Below are positions 22,997 through 33,535 of a DNA stretch of 64,000 nt, piece after piece. Each line of letters opens with the position of its first letter. Within the stretch, counting starts at the first letter, position 1. The stretch lies in NCBI GenBank assembly GCA_026018925.1, contig JAKSZU010000016.1, forward strand, positions 80,920,059-80,984,058, given 5' to 3'. The stretch comes from Tupaia tana. Lineage: Eukaryota; Chordata; Mammalia; Scandentia; Tupaiidae. A model generated the notes under the pieces. It worked only from the letters and a program-made list of their open reading frames with translations, did no database searches and was not told the origin of the DNA. The position numbers were made by a program, and so were the translations under genes.

Positions 22997-23069
22997 GCGT
23001 TTGTGGCCAATTTCCTCCTAATGTGAGACCACAAGTGGAAGAGATATAGGCAAGTCAAGTACAGATGTA

Positions 23070-23322
23070 AATGTTCAGGCTGGCTCTGTCACCTACTGGG
23101 TAACAGAGCCAGACCCTATGTGACCACTGCAGTTCAAATCCCAGCCCCAGTGGCTTGAAAAACACTCTGGGCACATGTGCATGCATAACCAAAATTCTGA
23201 TAGGATGGAGAAATGGAGGAGAAGGCACTGTGGCATGTCCATACCCTGGGCGGGGTCTTTCTCCACCTCTCTGTCTCTGTCTAGAGAGCTCATGTGCCCT
23301 CTGGTTAGAAAAAATGATATTT
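23070..23322 (+). repeat. Older tRNA-SINE copy
   Basis: The head is degraded; box B 'agttcaaatcccagccccag', 'gggcacatgtgcatgcataa', 'gaggagaaggcactgtggca' and the CTCTGTCTCTG block are in the usual order, ending near 'tgccctctggttagaaaaaa'. Confidence 0.8.
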
Positions 23323-23677
23323 GTCTTGAGTTCCCTAGGCAAACATCACGACGGTATCTTTCTGTGGAATACAGCAGGTTTCAGTCCTCGCGTGCCTCCC
23401 TCCGAGTCTCTGCTGAATGTGACTTTTAGTGTCTATACTCCATAAATATAAACTATCTACCTACCAGATGCTCAACCAAAAGACAATAATCCAATTCCTG
23501 AATGGAAGAAAAACTAGCTGTGCTGGTCTCTTTGCGGAAGCGCACACGTTTCCAGTCCTGCAGACAGCAAGGCAGCTTCCGGCCTGCTCAGTGCTGTGCT
23601 TCCAGCTCTGCCGCAGAGCTCAGCCTCTAGGTAGCCGTGTCTTCATGTTCATATCCCCATTCGAGGGACAAACTGAT
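23323..23677. other. Unique sequence
   Basis: Nothing recognised between the SINE and the second MIR block. Confidence 0.3.
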
Positions 23678-23766
23678 GCTTAGGAAGTCTAAATCACTTG
23701 CCCAAGGACACACAGCCTGTACGTGACAGAATCAGGCCCGCCAGACCCCAAGTCTGTGTCCAGATG
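23678..23766 (-). repeat. MIR-derived 89-bp block, copy 2
   Basis: The partner of the block at 22908-22996, 770 bp downstream in the same orientation, with 8 substitutions by my count. The flanks differ on both sides. Confidence 0.8.
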
Positions 23767-24855
23767 CTCTAGTCCACAGCAACATCGCGAGCTCCCCATG
23801 CATCACTGCCTTCCTGACCGTCTGCCCTGCGGGGAGACCCTGAGCGTACTGAGATGACTTCAGAGCTCTTGCTGTCAGTGGGGACACAGGACTGGAGCTG
23901 GGGCGAGGCAGGTCAAGTCCATCCTGCCATTGTTTGTCACTATCAGCTTAAGGAGAGAGGTGATGTAGTATCTGGGCGCCTAAGGGAAGAGGTTCTGATG
24001 GGTACCGACTTCCATTCCGGGTGAGCAGACATAAAGGGGAGTCTTGGAAGGTTGCCAATGGTTGGGGGAGAGACACACACAGTGCTGGGGGCTCGTCAGG
24101 ACCTCATGTGGGGAGCTGGCTCTGCGCCTGCAAGGAATCTTATTTCAGGTGATTCTAGGCCTTGGGAAGGACAAGCAGAATCTCAGAGGGAATCTGGCAA
24201 ACCATCTCAGGAACCCAGAGGCCTCACAGGCCTGGAGCGGCCATCAGAGAGAAGTGGCCTCGGGGAGCTGGCACCACCTGTCCCTCCATCTTCACCATGG
24301 GGACTGCTGGCACCCACCTTGCCTGAGTGGGCAAGGAGAGTGTTTGCTCCCACCTGGCCCTCACTCCTGGGAAACTGCACCTGGTCTGGATGATGTCCCT
24401 CGAGCTAACCTGCCAGTCAACCCTCTTCAATGACAAGAATACTTCCCTTAGAGAGCACCTTTGCTCGCAGGAGTTTCTGCCTAGGAATTTTCAATGTAAG
24501 AATTCCTAACCAGTGTGGGGAAAAAAGCACAGTTAATCCATCTGGTTGTAAATGGCAGGATTTCCTCCCTTTGAAAGGCCGAAGCAGGCCCGGCCACTGG
24601 GCACAGCAGCAGCACAGGGCTCTGTGATGCTGGAAGCCATATGGAGCACCCGAGTTAGGATCCCAGGTCAGCCTGCATGTGCTGAGAACACACAGGCCTG
24701 AGCTGCTGCAGGAGAGGCTGCAGAGGCTGCCCTGTGAAACCCTGTCAGGGCATGGGTCTGTCTGTCTGTCATGAAAGAGAAAAAGGACCTTCAGAAATAA
24801 ATGAGGGCTGAATGCTCCAGGGCGTGTGGACACATTTTCTTTATCCACCCAGCTG
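23767..24855. other. Unique GC-moderate sequence
   Basis: No repeat recognised. Overlapping frames of 113-151 codons on both strands are composition-driven and contain no domain I recognise. Confidence 0.35.
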
Positions 24856-24857
24856 TC

Positions 24858-25244
24858 AGTGGTTGTTTCCACATCGTGGCTATCGTGAATAAGGCTGCAG
24901 TGGACATGGGGTGCAGCTATTGCTGCTAGGTAGTGATTCTATTTCCTCTGGACACATATCGAGACGTGGGACTACGGGATCCAATGACATGATCCAGACA
25001 CAGACAAATATCCTATGATGTCATTTACATGTCCCTTCCAAAACAGTTGAGCTTAGAGAAGCACAGAGCAGGACTGCGCCTGCCAAGGGCTTGGGGTGGA
25101 GGGAGTGGGGAGACGCTGGCCAAGGTGCAGACATGTGGCAGAGCATGAATATGTTTGGGAACCTCACATCTGTCACGGCGACAGTTAAGACCATACTGGA
25201 TACTGGAACTTTGCTGAGAGAGTAGATCTTAAGTGTTCCCACCA

Positions 25245-25286
<42 letters not shown>

Positions 25287-25405
25287 AAAAAAAGGTAACT
25301 ATGAGCTAATGGATTGTTAATTAGTTTGACTGTAGTATAGTAATCAGTTCAGAATATATAGGTATATGAAAACCTTATGTCGTAACCTTAAATATATAAC
25401 ATGTT
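24858..25405 (+). repeat. Old L1 3' end with internal A tract
   Basis: A short reversed L1 piece ('catcgtggctatcgtgaata') is followed by a plus-oriented L1 3' UTR: 'actttgctgagagagtagat', 'cttaagtgttcccaccac', about 38 A (25246-25284), then the sequence after the tract: 'gtaactatgagctaatggat', 'gttaattagtttgactgtag' and 'ccttaaatatataac'. The A tract is part of this L1 family's 3' UTR rather than the end of a young insertion. Confidence 0.7.
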
Positions 25406-25664
25406 GGGGCCAGCAGGTGGTACAGAGGTTGGGGCAGTTGGATCCCACATGGTCAACTGAGCGGCTGAGTCCCAGACCCAACAGCTTGAGAAACACGCCA
25501 GGCACATGTGTATGTGTGCTCAAAATCCTGAGAAGAGAATGGAGAGGAGACTGTGGTGTGACCATCCCCTCTAGGGTGGGGGGAGATCAAGCTCTGCCTC
25601 TGTCTCCCTTTCTCCCTCTCTCTCTCTCTCACGTGTATGCACTCTATAGCAAACTTTAAAAAAT
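25406..25664 (+). repeat. tRNA-SINE (subfamily A)
   Basis: Head 'ggggccagcaggtggtacag', box-B position 'ggctgagtcccagacccaac', 'aggcacatgtgtatgtgtgc', the CT-rich block and 'gcactctatagcaaacttta'. It sits directly after the L1 3' end, as expected for an insertion into an A-rich tail. Confidence 0.9.
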
Positions 25665-25850
25665 CACATATATATGTATATACACACATATATACATACA
25701 CACACGTATCTACATCTACATATATATGTGTGTGTGTATATATGTGTGTACATATATACACATATATACACACATATACGTATACATAAACATATATACA
25801 TATATGTATATATACACGTGTGTGTGTATATGTATATGTATATATAAGTA
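25665..25850. repeat. Alternating TA/TG (RY) microsatellite
   Basis: Almost pure alternating purine-pyrimidine for about 185 bp, made of ATAT, CATA and GTGT words. It extends from the SINE tail. Confidence 0.95.
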
Positions 25851-25919
25851 AAATGTTTACCTGTCTTTCTAGATCAGTAAAACTAAAAAAAAAGTAAAAT
25901 CAGCTTTCAGGTTAAAGTT

Positions 25920-26110
25920 GAATTCAGGGTCCTACATAGGAGTCCTCAGCCCTGGAGTCTTTGCAAAGTTCCAAAACCTTTCTGAGCCTCAGGACCCTGA
26001 GCCATAAAATGGCAATAAAGTAGTGTCTATCTTATTGGATCCCTGGGAGACACAGTGACGGGGGCATGACAGTGCCTAGCAGAGACCCGGAACACGGTGC
26101 AGGCTGGAAG
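25920..26110 (+). repeat. MIR SINE, plus orientation
   Basis: 'aaacctttctgagcctcagg', 'gccataaaatggcaataaag', 'cattttagtgc'-like middle lost, then 'catgacagtgcctagcagag'. Truncated at the tRNA-like end. Confidence 0.7.
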
Positions 26111-28045
26111 AGCTCGTCAGTGCTGTCTGCTGCGGGCACCATTGTTACGGCTGTCGCTCGTCACAGAGCTGCAGCAGGAGCAAAGGACTCAGCTCGTGGA
26201 AGGACACTGCACGTGGCCCCTGCACACACCACTGTTGCTGTCGTTGATGATATCAACAGATTTGTAATGATCACGTGTCACAACATAATCATTATATGAT
26301 TGATCACAGTATCTATAAGAGTATTGCTGATCATATGGTTATAAGCCCTGGTAATAATCTAATAGCATCAGTGTTCAGGTCAAGAGCAATTAGACAGGAA
26401 GGTGCAGTGTGGCACTGTCCTTCCGGGGGTTGTTACCTCTGGCTCCAGGCCCTGGACAAGGATGTGCTCCTGGCTGACCTCAGGCATGGGACTGCCCCAA
26501 CAGTGACCACTGCAGACCAGGGGAGAGCCAATCACAGAAGGCCAAGCCCTGACCCGGCGATGACAACCCTGGCAATGGAGGGTTTCTTGTCGAAGGTGTG
26601 GGACGGGGGAGGTTGAGATCCCAGGCCAGTCAGCAATCTTAATTTAATGAGGGCCATTTATAGCACGGTTCATGAAAAGAAGGCCAGGCCTGACAAATCC
26701 GGTTGCACTGTCCAAATGCATCCCAGAATTGGGGACAATGGCTCCATAATGGGCAATTTATCTGCATTTCAGGGAGGCATCTGATCTGGTATGACAAGAC
26801 TGATCAATTTGCAAAGGCCAATATGGCACTTTAGAGAAGGGAAATTAAACTGGGACCAAAGGAGTCTAAATCAGAGAAACCTATTCTATCCTAAGGTAAA
26901 GGCCTTGGGGGAAAAAGTAGAGAAAATGAAAGGGAGGTTGGGAGGTGTGGAATTCAGATCTGGTCAGAAGACAATGGGACAGAGGGGCCACTTTTCAAGA
27001 GAGAGAGAGCCCTTGGTCATCAACTTTGGGACAGAATTTATATGTGGGTGTGTATCGCGCTGTGTCATGGTGCAGGTGAAGTGACAGTCCGGGGCTGTGA
27101 CATCAACTGTCCTTGCAGGTACCTACTTAGCCCAGGAGCCTCAGCATATGAGGTGCCCACCCAGGAGAGAACCAGGGGCCCTGGCATTCCATGCCACCCC
27201 TGCTGGGGGAGAAGGTGGCTGGTGGTACATCCTTGGTAGCACAAGCTCCACGCCGGGGTGGGGGTTGGCAGGTGGCTGACCAAAAGGCACTCCAAGGGCC
27301 TGCCCCATGCCAGCTGCGTCACTGGGGACCCTGGGTGAAGAACCCATAGTCACGCTTGCAGGCTTAAGGGAAAAGACGACAGAGAAACTTCCTGGTGGAG
27401 ATTTATCACAAGATCTCACAGGTGAGAGGATTAACCTCTATAAATGGTCTTGCATGCTGACTAACCAGTCTCCTGTCCTATGCAATGTGCATCAGGCCTC
27501 ATGGAAGAACCCCGATATCTGCTTAGCACTGGGGGTGACAGTGGAACTCCATGGCATGCCCTTACTCTGCACTGCATCTGAGGTCCAGAGATGTGTCACT
27601 GTCCATGTGTCACTGCTCACTGGGCAGGGCTTGAGCAAAGACACCTCCCACGTACTGGCCTCCACTGGCCCAGCCTGAACGTGCTTTCCTTCCAACGCAC
27701 AGTAACAGTGCTGATATCACTCTGTGTACGTGATGGGGACCACACAGCCTTCACGAGATCATGACAGCACTGCCCTGGTGCTCTAGTGTTGCCGGGAGGG
27801 GAGTGATACCAACTAATTTGGTGGACCCCTGTGACTATCCAATGAAGTGAAGAAGGTAAAGGCCCTGGTATGGTGCCATACAGAGCAGACATGCAGAACG
27901 TCCCCTTCTGTCATTCCACCATGCTCTCTGTGTGACGGCAGAAGCAGAGAGCAGCCATTCCTGTTTTACAAGCAAGAGAGCCTCGCTCCGAGGTGGCGCT
28001 CCCTGCCGAGTGCATGAGTCCTGCCAAGCCTCTCTACCACCTCGT
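26111..28045. other. Unique sequence, nothing recognised
   Basis: About 1.9 kb without a recognised repeat. 26630-26860 is AT-rich with phrases such as 'aatttaatgagggccattta' and may be conserved. Frames up to 123 codons occur on both strands but show no domain signature. Confidence 0.3.
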
Positions 28046-28049
28046 GAAG

Positions 28050-28185
28050 ACTGTGCCGAGGGGGCAGAGAAGTCAGGTGCCTTCCTCATGCTCTCATAGC
28101 TGGTAGGCAATGGGTCCAGGGTTCAAACCCTGGCAGTCTGGTTCCAGAGCTCCTGCTTTAACCACCGTGCGATCCTGCCTCCCTG
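28050..28185 (-). repeat. MIR fragment, minus orientation
   Basis: 'catagctggtaggcaatggg', 'gggttcaaaccctggcagtc' and 'ctgctttaaccaccgtgcga' follow the reversed MIR 3'-to-5' order. Confidence 0.75.
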
Positions 28186-29155
28186 AAGATGAAGAAATGG
28201 GAACTCAGAGCGGCTCGGCCCCAAACAATTCCCAGCACCTGCAGCTCCTGAAGGCTCTCGCAGAGCCCCAGAAGGCAGAGACAGCCAGAGCTGCACAACC
28301 TCACTGGGTCTTTAGGGGGAGGAAGGGCTCCACATGCACGCTCTGCTCTGACCACCACCCAGACTCAGGGTTCATTTCAGACCTTTCCAGCCCGTGAGTC
28401 TTTGCTCAGGTGTCTGCTCTGAACAATGGCATGCCATTCAGGACAAGGCTTCCCTTCGTCTCAGCGACAGCCAGCCCAGCGGCACGACGCCATCCCCGTG
28501 CTCTGCCATTCACGACAGGGCGGGGAGCGGAAGACACCCCAGAGGTGGGCAGTTAGGCGCACACGCGCACACAGCTTTGCTAGCGTCAGGAGCAGTAACC
28601 AACTCTCCTCTGATTTGGATCGCTCCAAAACACTTTTCTAAGCAGAATCTATTTTAAAAAATGGAAGCTGTTGTAAAATATCTTACTCGGCTTCAGTTCT
28701 TTAAAAAGACACCCATGTGGGAGCTGCTTGACTGTGAAGAGCGCATGGAACGAGGGCCAGGCTAGTGCCGGACTTGTGCCATGGGTGGTCCGTGGGCTGC
28801 TGGCCCCGCTGTCACCCACAGCTTCCTGTGGACCATGTCCTCAGTCCTGGACAGAGGGTCTCACCACACACCTCAGTCGCCATTCAGCCCACCCCCTCAC
28901 ACGGCCCCCAGGAAATGTCTGCCTGCCTTTGGCAGTGGTCCAGCTCAGCACATCGTTTTCATCCCGCTGTGACTGCCCCGTCTTGCAGATGAGTAAACTG
29001 AGGCAGGACAGAGGGGTGGTCCAGTCAGTCAAGGATAAATCCAATACGCAGGAAGACACTGCCAAAGCTGAGGTGGGACCTCTTGCCAATCCGGCTGCTG
29101 GACGTTGGCAGAAGAGTCATGCCCACTGACACAGTCGTTCCATCACCCAGGCTGT
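28186..29155. other. Unique sequence with a possible MIR relic
   Basis: Only 'cttgcagatgagtaaactga' at about 28984 suggests a MIR core. The rest is unrecognised. Confidence 0.35.
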
Positions 29156-29159
29156 CAGC

Positions 29160-29716
29160 CTACTGTGCGCCACGCACTGGTGAGTATACAAATGCTGTAT
29201 TCCCACTGTGTGCACCACGTACTGGTGAGTATACGAACACTGTGTTCCTACCGTGTGTGCCAGACACTGGTGAGTACACGAACGCTGTGTTCTACCATGT
29301 GCGCCAGGCATTGGTGAGTACACGAACGCTGTGTTCCTACTGTGTGCGCCATGCACTGGTGAGTATATATACGCTGTATTCCTTCTGTGCGCCACGCACT
29401 GGTGAGTACACGTACGCTGTATTCCTACCGTGTGCACCATGCACTGGTGAGTACACGAACGCTGTATTCCTACTGTGCGCCATGCACTGGTGATTATACG
29501 TATGCTGTATTCCTACTGTGTGCGCCATGTACTGGTGATTATATGTACGCCTTATTCCTACTGTGTGCGCCATGCACTGGTGAGTATACAAACGCTGTGT
29601 TCCTACTGTGCACCACGCACTGGTGAGTATGTGAACGCTGTACTCCTACTGTGTGTGCCATGCACTGGTGAGTATACGAACGCTGTACTCCTACTGTGTG
29701 CGCCATGCACTGGTGA
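29160..29716. repeat. Minisatellite, 43-45 bp unit, about 12.5 copies
   Basis: The landmark 'ctggtgagta' recurs 13 times (about 29176, 29221, 29266, 29310, 29355, 29398, 29443, 29486, 29531, 29576, 29619, 29664, 29709) with spacings of 45, 44 or 43 bp. Each unit has 'gcgccatgcactggtgagta' plus a variable 'cgaacgctgtattcctactg' part. Unit lengths divisible by 3 make 15-residue repeated peptides in several frames on both strands. Sequences on both flanks ('cctactgtgcgccacgcact', and 'gacagagcctctgccctcga' after the array) look like an old dispersed repeat, so the array probably expanded inside it. Confidence 0.95.
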
Positions 29717-30010
29717 GCATGGCAGTGAGGACAGAGCCTCTGCCCTCGAGAGGAAGGAAACGGTACGCAGGTCGCCAAATACAATGATACATTCCACAGA
29801 GGAAAATGGCACAAAAGGGGAGCTGACAATGGGAAGAGTTGAGTGGGGGAGTGGGTCTTGAGAGACTCCTTAGAAGGCATGGTATTTAAGACATTTAAGC
29901 TGAGACCTGCTGGGTAACTAGAAGTGTGTCAGGGAAGGAATACCCAAAGCATGGTGCCCGTGATGCCTTCAGCTGGGGAAGCGCTAGATGTGCTTGGGAC
30001 GGTCCGCAGC
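29717..30010 (+). repeat. Ancient interspersed repeat continuing past the minisatellite
   Basis: 'gacagagcctctgccctcga', 'gacatttaagctgagacctg' and 'gtcagggaaggaatacccaa' have the order of the same unnamed old repeat as at 9.9-10.3 kb. Diverged. Confidence 0.35.
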
Positions 30011-30708
30011 TGAGGCAGGACCCCCTAAGGACCATGCCATCGCCCTGGGAACTTCTCACAGAGATCCCACCGACAAAGACGCCTGCCTGGGACCAAGCTG
30101 AGACCCACAGTCTCAGGTTCCACCTGTCGACTCCCCCTTGATGCCCGAGGCGTGAGGCAGGGGACTGTGATCGGTCTAATTGTATCTAGATTTCTCCCCA
30201 CAAGCGCGTGCAAAACAGCCCAGCAGAGCCCTTGACTAATGACTTTCAAATATAATTAAAAACATATTTCAGTAGAAAGCGCATTGCCAAGTCTATACCA
30301 GCAAAGTGAAATTAACCTTCAAACGATACTGGAACAACAGTGAATCGCAAAGGTTTGTAAGAGATTAGATACACTGTAGCCTAATTATGTTACAATAACT
30401 CACCTCATTAATCTCCAAGGAAACAATAACGACAACAGTTAAATACTGTAATTAACAAACCCTATTTCAAACTTGATTTTAATTTTATAGGACTTGGTAA
30501 TATTATCCAGTGTAACTGTGGAAGAGGACAGGGTGCCAGTAGCGCAATCATGTTCCGTCCAGCTCCTGTCTAAGAGTCTGATACCCCAGATCTGTGACTC
30601 TGCCACACCGGCTGTCTGCTTCGGACCCAATCCACACAAAAGCATCGAGTCATGAAGTCAAGATGCCACAGACTATCAAGAATTCCTAAGTGCCTTCCTC
30701 TCATTTAA
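30011..30708. other. Unique, AT-rich, candidate conserved non-coding DNA
   Basis: 30170-30490 has no recognisable repeat and many TAAT/AATTA words ('tatttcagtagaaagcgcat', 'caataactcacctcattaat'). This is a plausible conserved non-coding element, judged from texture only. Confidence 0.25.
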
Positions 30709-30712
30709 AAAA

Positions 30713-30962
30713 GGGAGGCAGCAAATGGTGCAGTGGTTACATCACTGGACTTCCACATGGCCAGTTGTGGTTCAAGTCTGGGCTGGTGCCTTAAAACTCA
30801 TACCGGGCACATGTGTGTACGTCCCAAGATTCCAGGAGCAGTATGCAGGAGAAGGGCTGGCTGTGTGGTCGTGCCCCTGGGGGATGATTTCTCTCTCCAC
30901 CCCTTACCTCTGCAAGGGCACACACCCAAAGCCAAAAAAACTCTTGCAAATAAATAAATAGG
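30713..30962 (+). repeat. Older tRNA-SINE copy
   Basis: Head 'gggaggcagcaaatggtgca', box B 'tggttcaagtctgggctggt', 'accgggcacatgtgtgtacg' and a terminal block ending in AAATAAATAAATA. Moderately diverged. Confidence 0.85.
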
Positions 30963-31139
30963 CATAAAAAATCGAATTTGCATTTGCCTTTCTGTACTTC
31001 AAAGCAGCGAGTTGTGTGTGGAGTCCTCTGTTTGGGGCTCACTTTAGTGTTAAGATGCTCTGACCACAAGGTTTCCTGGGCAAGGCTGTGACACATTAGA
31101 CACTCCAGGGCAGGCAGATAATAGGATAAAGAACCCAGC
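30963..31139. other. Unique sequence
   Basis: Short unassigned spacer between the SINE and an L1 relic. Confidence 0.3.
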
Positions 31140-32445
31140 GGCATGATCGTTCAATAGATGCAGGGAAGCATTCAACAAAACCCAACAACCTTTCAGAATA
31201 AAACACGCAGCAACGTTGGAACAGAAGCGAATATCTTCAGCATGAGGAAGGGAATCTCGAGACAGCCACAGGTGGGATCATACGTAACGGTGGAAGACAG
31301 AACATTTCTCCCTAAGATCAGGAACAAGGCAAGGACGTCCCATCTTACTACTTTCATCCAAGATTATACTGGAGCCAGGGCAATTAGGAAAGAAAAAGAA
31401 ATGAAAGGCATCCACATTCAAAGGAAGCAGCACTATCTCTACCCACAAGTAACAAGATCTGATATATAGGAAAGCCTGAGGAATCCGCAACAAGTCTATT
31501 CAAACTAACAAGCAGGTTCAGCAAGGTTGCAGGGTGCAAGCTCAATGCATAAAATCAGCTGTATTGCTTTACACTAGCAATGAACAGCTTGAAAGCAAAA
31601 TGAAGGAAGCAATTTCCTTTATAATAGTATCAAAAAGAATAAAATGTTTAGGAATAAATATAACAAAAGAATTGCAAAATGTGTTTACTGAAAACTATAG
31701 AACATTGCTGAAAGAAAAATCAAAAGGAAGTTTACATTCATATATTGACACACTTACTGCTAAGATTAAACTACTCCCCCAATTCATCTAGAGTTCAGCA
31801 CAATCCCTACCACGTTTATAAATGCCTTTTTTGCACATATTGATAAGCTGATCCTATAATTTGCTAAGTACAGGGTCATAGAATAGTCACGACAATCTTG
31901 AAATTGAAGAACAAAGTTGGAGGAGTCACACTTCCCAATTTCAAATATTTCTATAAAGCTACAAGAATGTGAACAGTGCAACCCTGGCACAGGATTGACA
32001 GAGAGATCAATCGAATAAAATTGAAAGCTCATAAATAAAGTCTATATTTATGGTCAACAGATTCTTAAAAGTATGTAAGACCATTCAATAGAAAACGAAT
32101 GGTCTTTTCAACAAATGATATTGCAACAACTGGACAGTCATATGCTAAAGAATGAAGCTGGGGGGCCAGCAGGTGGCGTAGTGGTTAAGGCACTGGACTC
32201 CCACATGGCTGATTGTGGTTCAAGTCCCAGACGCGATTGCTTAAAAATCATGCCGGGTACATGTGCATGTGGGCCAAAATCCCGAGAGAGGAATGGAAGA
32301 AAGGGATTGCAGTGTGGCTGCTCTCCCTCGGGGATGATTTCTCGCTTTCCCTCTCTCTGGCAAACTCATGCATCCTGTGGCAAAAACCTAAGGGAAAGAA
32401 AATGAAGTTGGATCTCTACCCATCACACGGTTAACTCGGAATGGA
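31140..32445 (+). pseudogene. L1 ORF2 relic, plus orientation
   Basis: A decayed piece of L1 reverse transcriptase and the region behind it. The longest open piece (31534-31791, 85 codons) has L1-type phrases such as KCLGINITKELQ and FTENYRTLL. Stops and shifts break it everywhere else. A SINE interrupts it at 32161-32400. It is not close to the young L1 of this window and belongs to an older subfamily. Confidence 0.8.
32161..32400 (+). repeat. tRNA-SINE (subfamily A), inserted in an L1 relic
   Basis: Head 'ggggccagcaggtggcgtag', box B 'ggttcaagtcccagacgcga', 'ccgggtacatgtgcatgtgg', 'gggattgcagtgtggctgct' and 'catcctgtggcaaaaaccta'. Flanked by 'aatgaagctg' (32151-32160) and 'aatgaagttg' (32401-32410), the target-site duplication with one change. 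One of the best reference copies of subfamily A here. Confidence 0.95.
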
Positions 32446-32825
32446 CCACAGATCTACTAGAGTTCAACATGTGTAAATAGGTGAGGACCACAGATCTACT
32501 AGAGTTCAACATGTGTAAATAGGTGAGGACCACAGACCTACCTAGAGTTCAACATGTGTAAATAGGTGAGGACCACAGATCTACCTAGAGTTCAACATGT
32601 GTAAATAGGTGAGGACCACAGATCTACCTAGAGTTCAACATGTGTAAATAGGTGAGGACCACAGATCTACTAGAGTTCAACATGTGTAAATAGGTGAGGA
32701 CCACAGATCTACTAGAGTTCAACATGTGTAAATAGGTGAGGACCACAGATCTACCTAGAGTTCAACATGTGTAAATAGGTGAGGACCACAGATCTACCTA
32801 GAGTTCAACATGTGTAAATAGGTGA
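32443..32825. repeat. Minisatellite, 42-43 bp unit, 9 copies
   Basis: Unit starts at 32443, 32485, 32527, 32570, 32613, 32656, 32698, 32740 and 32783. Each reads 'ggaccacagatctac(c)tag' then 'agttcaacatgtgtaaatag' and 'gtga'. Length alternates by one C (ctactag or ctacctag), and copies are otherwise nearly identical. Recently expanded. Confidence 0.97.
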
Positions 32826-32885
32826 TCAAAAATATCTCCCCTGGGGCGTGGTGGCGCCCGCCCTATGGCAAAAATATCTCCCCTA
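32826..32885. repeat. Rearranged SINE-tail fragments
   Basis: Two copies of 'aaaatatctcccct' (32829-32842 and about 32871-32884) flank 'ggggcgtggtggcgcccg'. The second is preceded by 'ccctatggc', the terminal signature of the SINE. It looks like a rearranged SINE 3' end at the edge of the minisatellite. Confidence 0.5.
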
Positions 32886-33335
32886 TCTACCAAGCATACT
32901 GATTGCAGAATAAATAAAATATTGATTGTGGTACAGTAATTGTTAGTAGTAGTTACCAAAGACCTCATGATTATTGAGATATTCAAACTAAAGTGAACAT
33001 TTAGGGAGATAAACTTGTAAGCCAGCCAGAGTCTCTGTCACCTAAGAGAGAAATCAATCACAGAAAGGAGAGAGTTTAAATATTATTACATTGAATTCTG
33101 CTATACTCATGAAGGTCCCAGAAAATTAGGCTCTTCCTACTGGACTCTGACCTTCTCAGACAGAAAATCACCTCCAGGAATTTCTCATTTCTACTAGTCA
33201 AACAGGAAAATAGAGGCGAAACCCCAGGATTAAGAATTTTCTGCTGCCCCGTAGCTCCTTATTCCAGGCTGGATCCTGAGAGTATTTGAGGGTTAAGGAA
33301 AGAGCCATAGACGTCAGCAAGTCCAAGCTCCTGTG
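32886..33335. other. Unique sequence
   Basis: Nothing recognised. Confidence 0.3.
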
Positions 33336-33339
33336 CAGA

Positions 33340-33535
33340 AAGGCAGAGAACCCAGTGATTAAAGGCCTAAACGTTTGAGGAGCAGAGAGTCCCAGGTTCA
33401 AATCCGATTTCTGCGACTTACTGGTTGTGTGATCTTAAGTCACTGAGCTTCCTTGAGCTTCAGTTTCTTTACATAAAACAATGAGCCTCACAGTGTTACT
33501 CACTTGAAAGGACTCGCTTGAACCTGGGGTGTTTA
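33340..33535 (+). repeat. MIR SINE, plus orientation
   Basis: 'caggttcaaatccgatttct', 'cgacttactggttgtgtgat', 'ttgagcttcagtttctttac' form a clear MIR from its box-B region onward. Confidence 0.85.

Noticed and set aside
25246-25284. Poly(A) tail of a processed pseudogene
   Set aside because: L1 3' UTR wording continues on both sides of the A tract; it is internal to an old L1 3' end and no duplication flanks it.
29083-29880. Repetitive proteins from the 29-kb minisatellite
   Set aside because: Open in several frames on both strands because the unit is 45 bp without stops; no start context, no flanking exon structure.
32443-32825. CRISPR-like array of regular 42-bp repeats
   Set aside because: Units are contiguous with no unique spacers, and the DNA is mammalian; it is a minisatellite.
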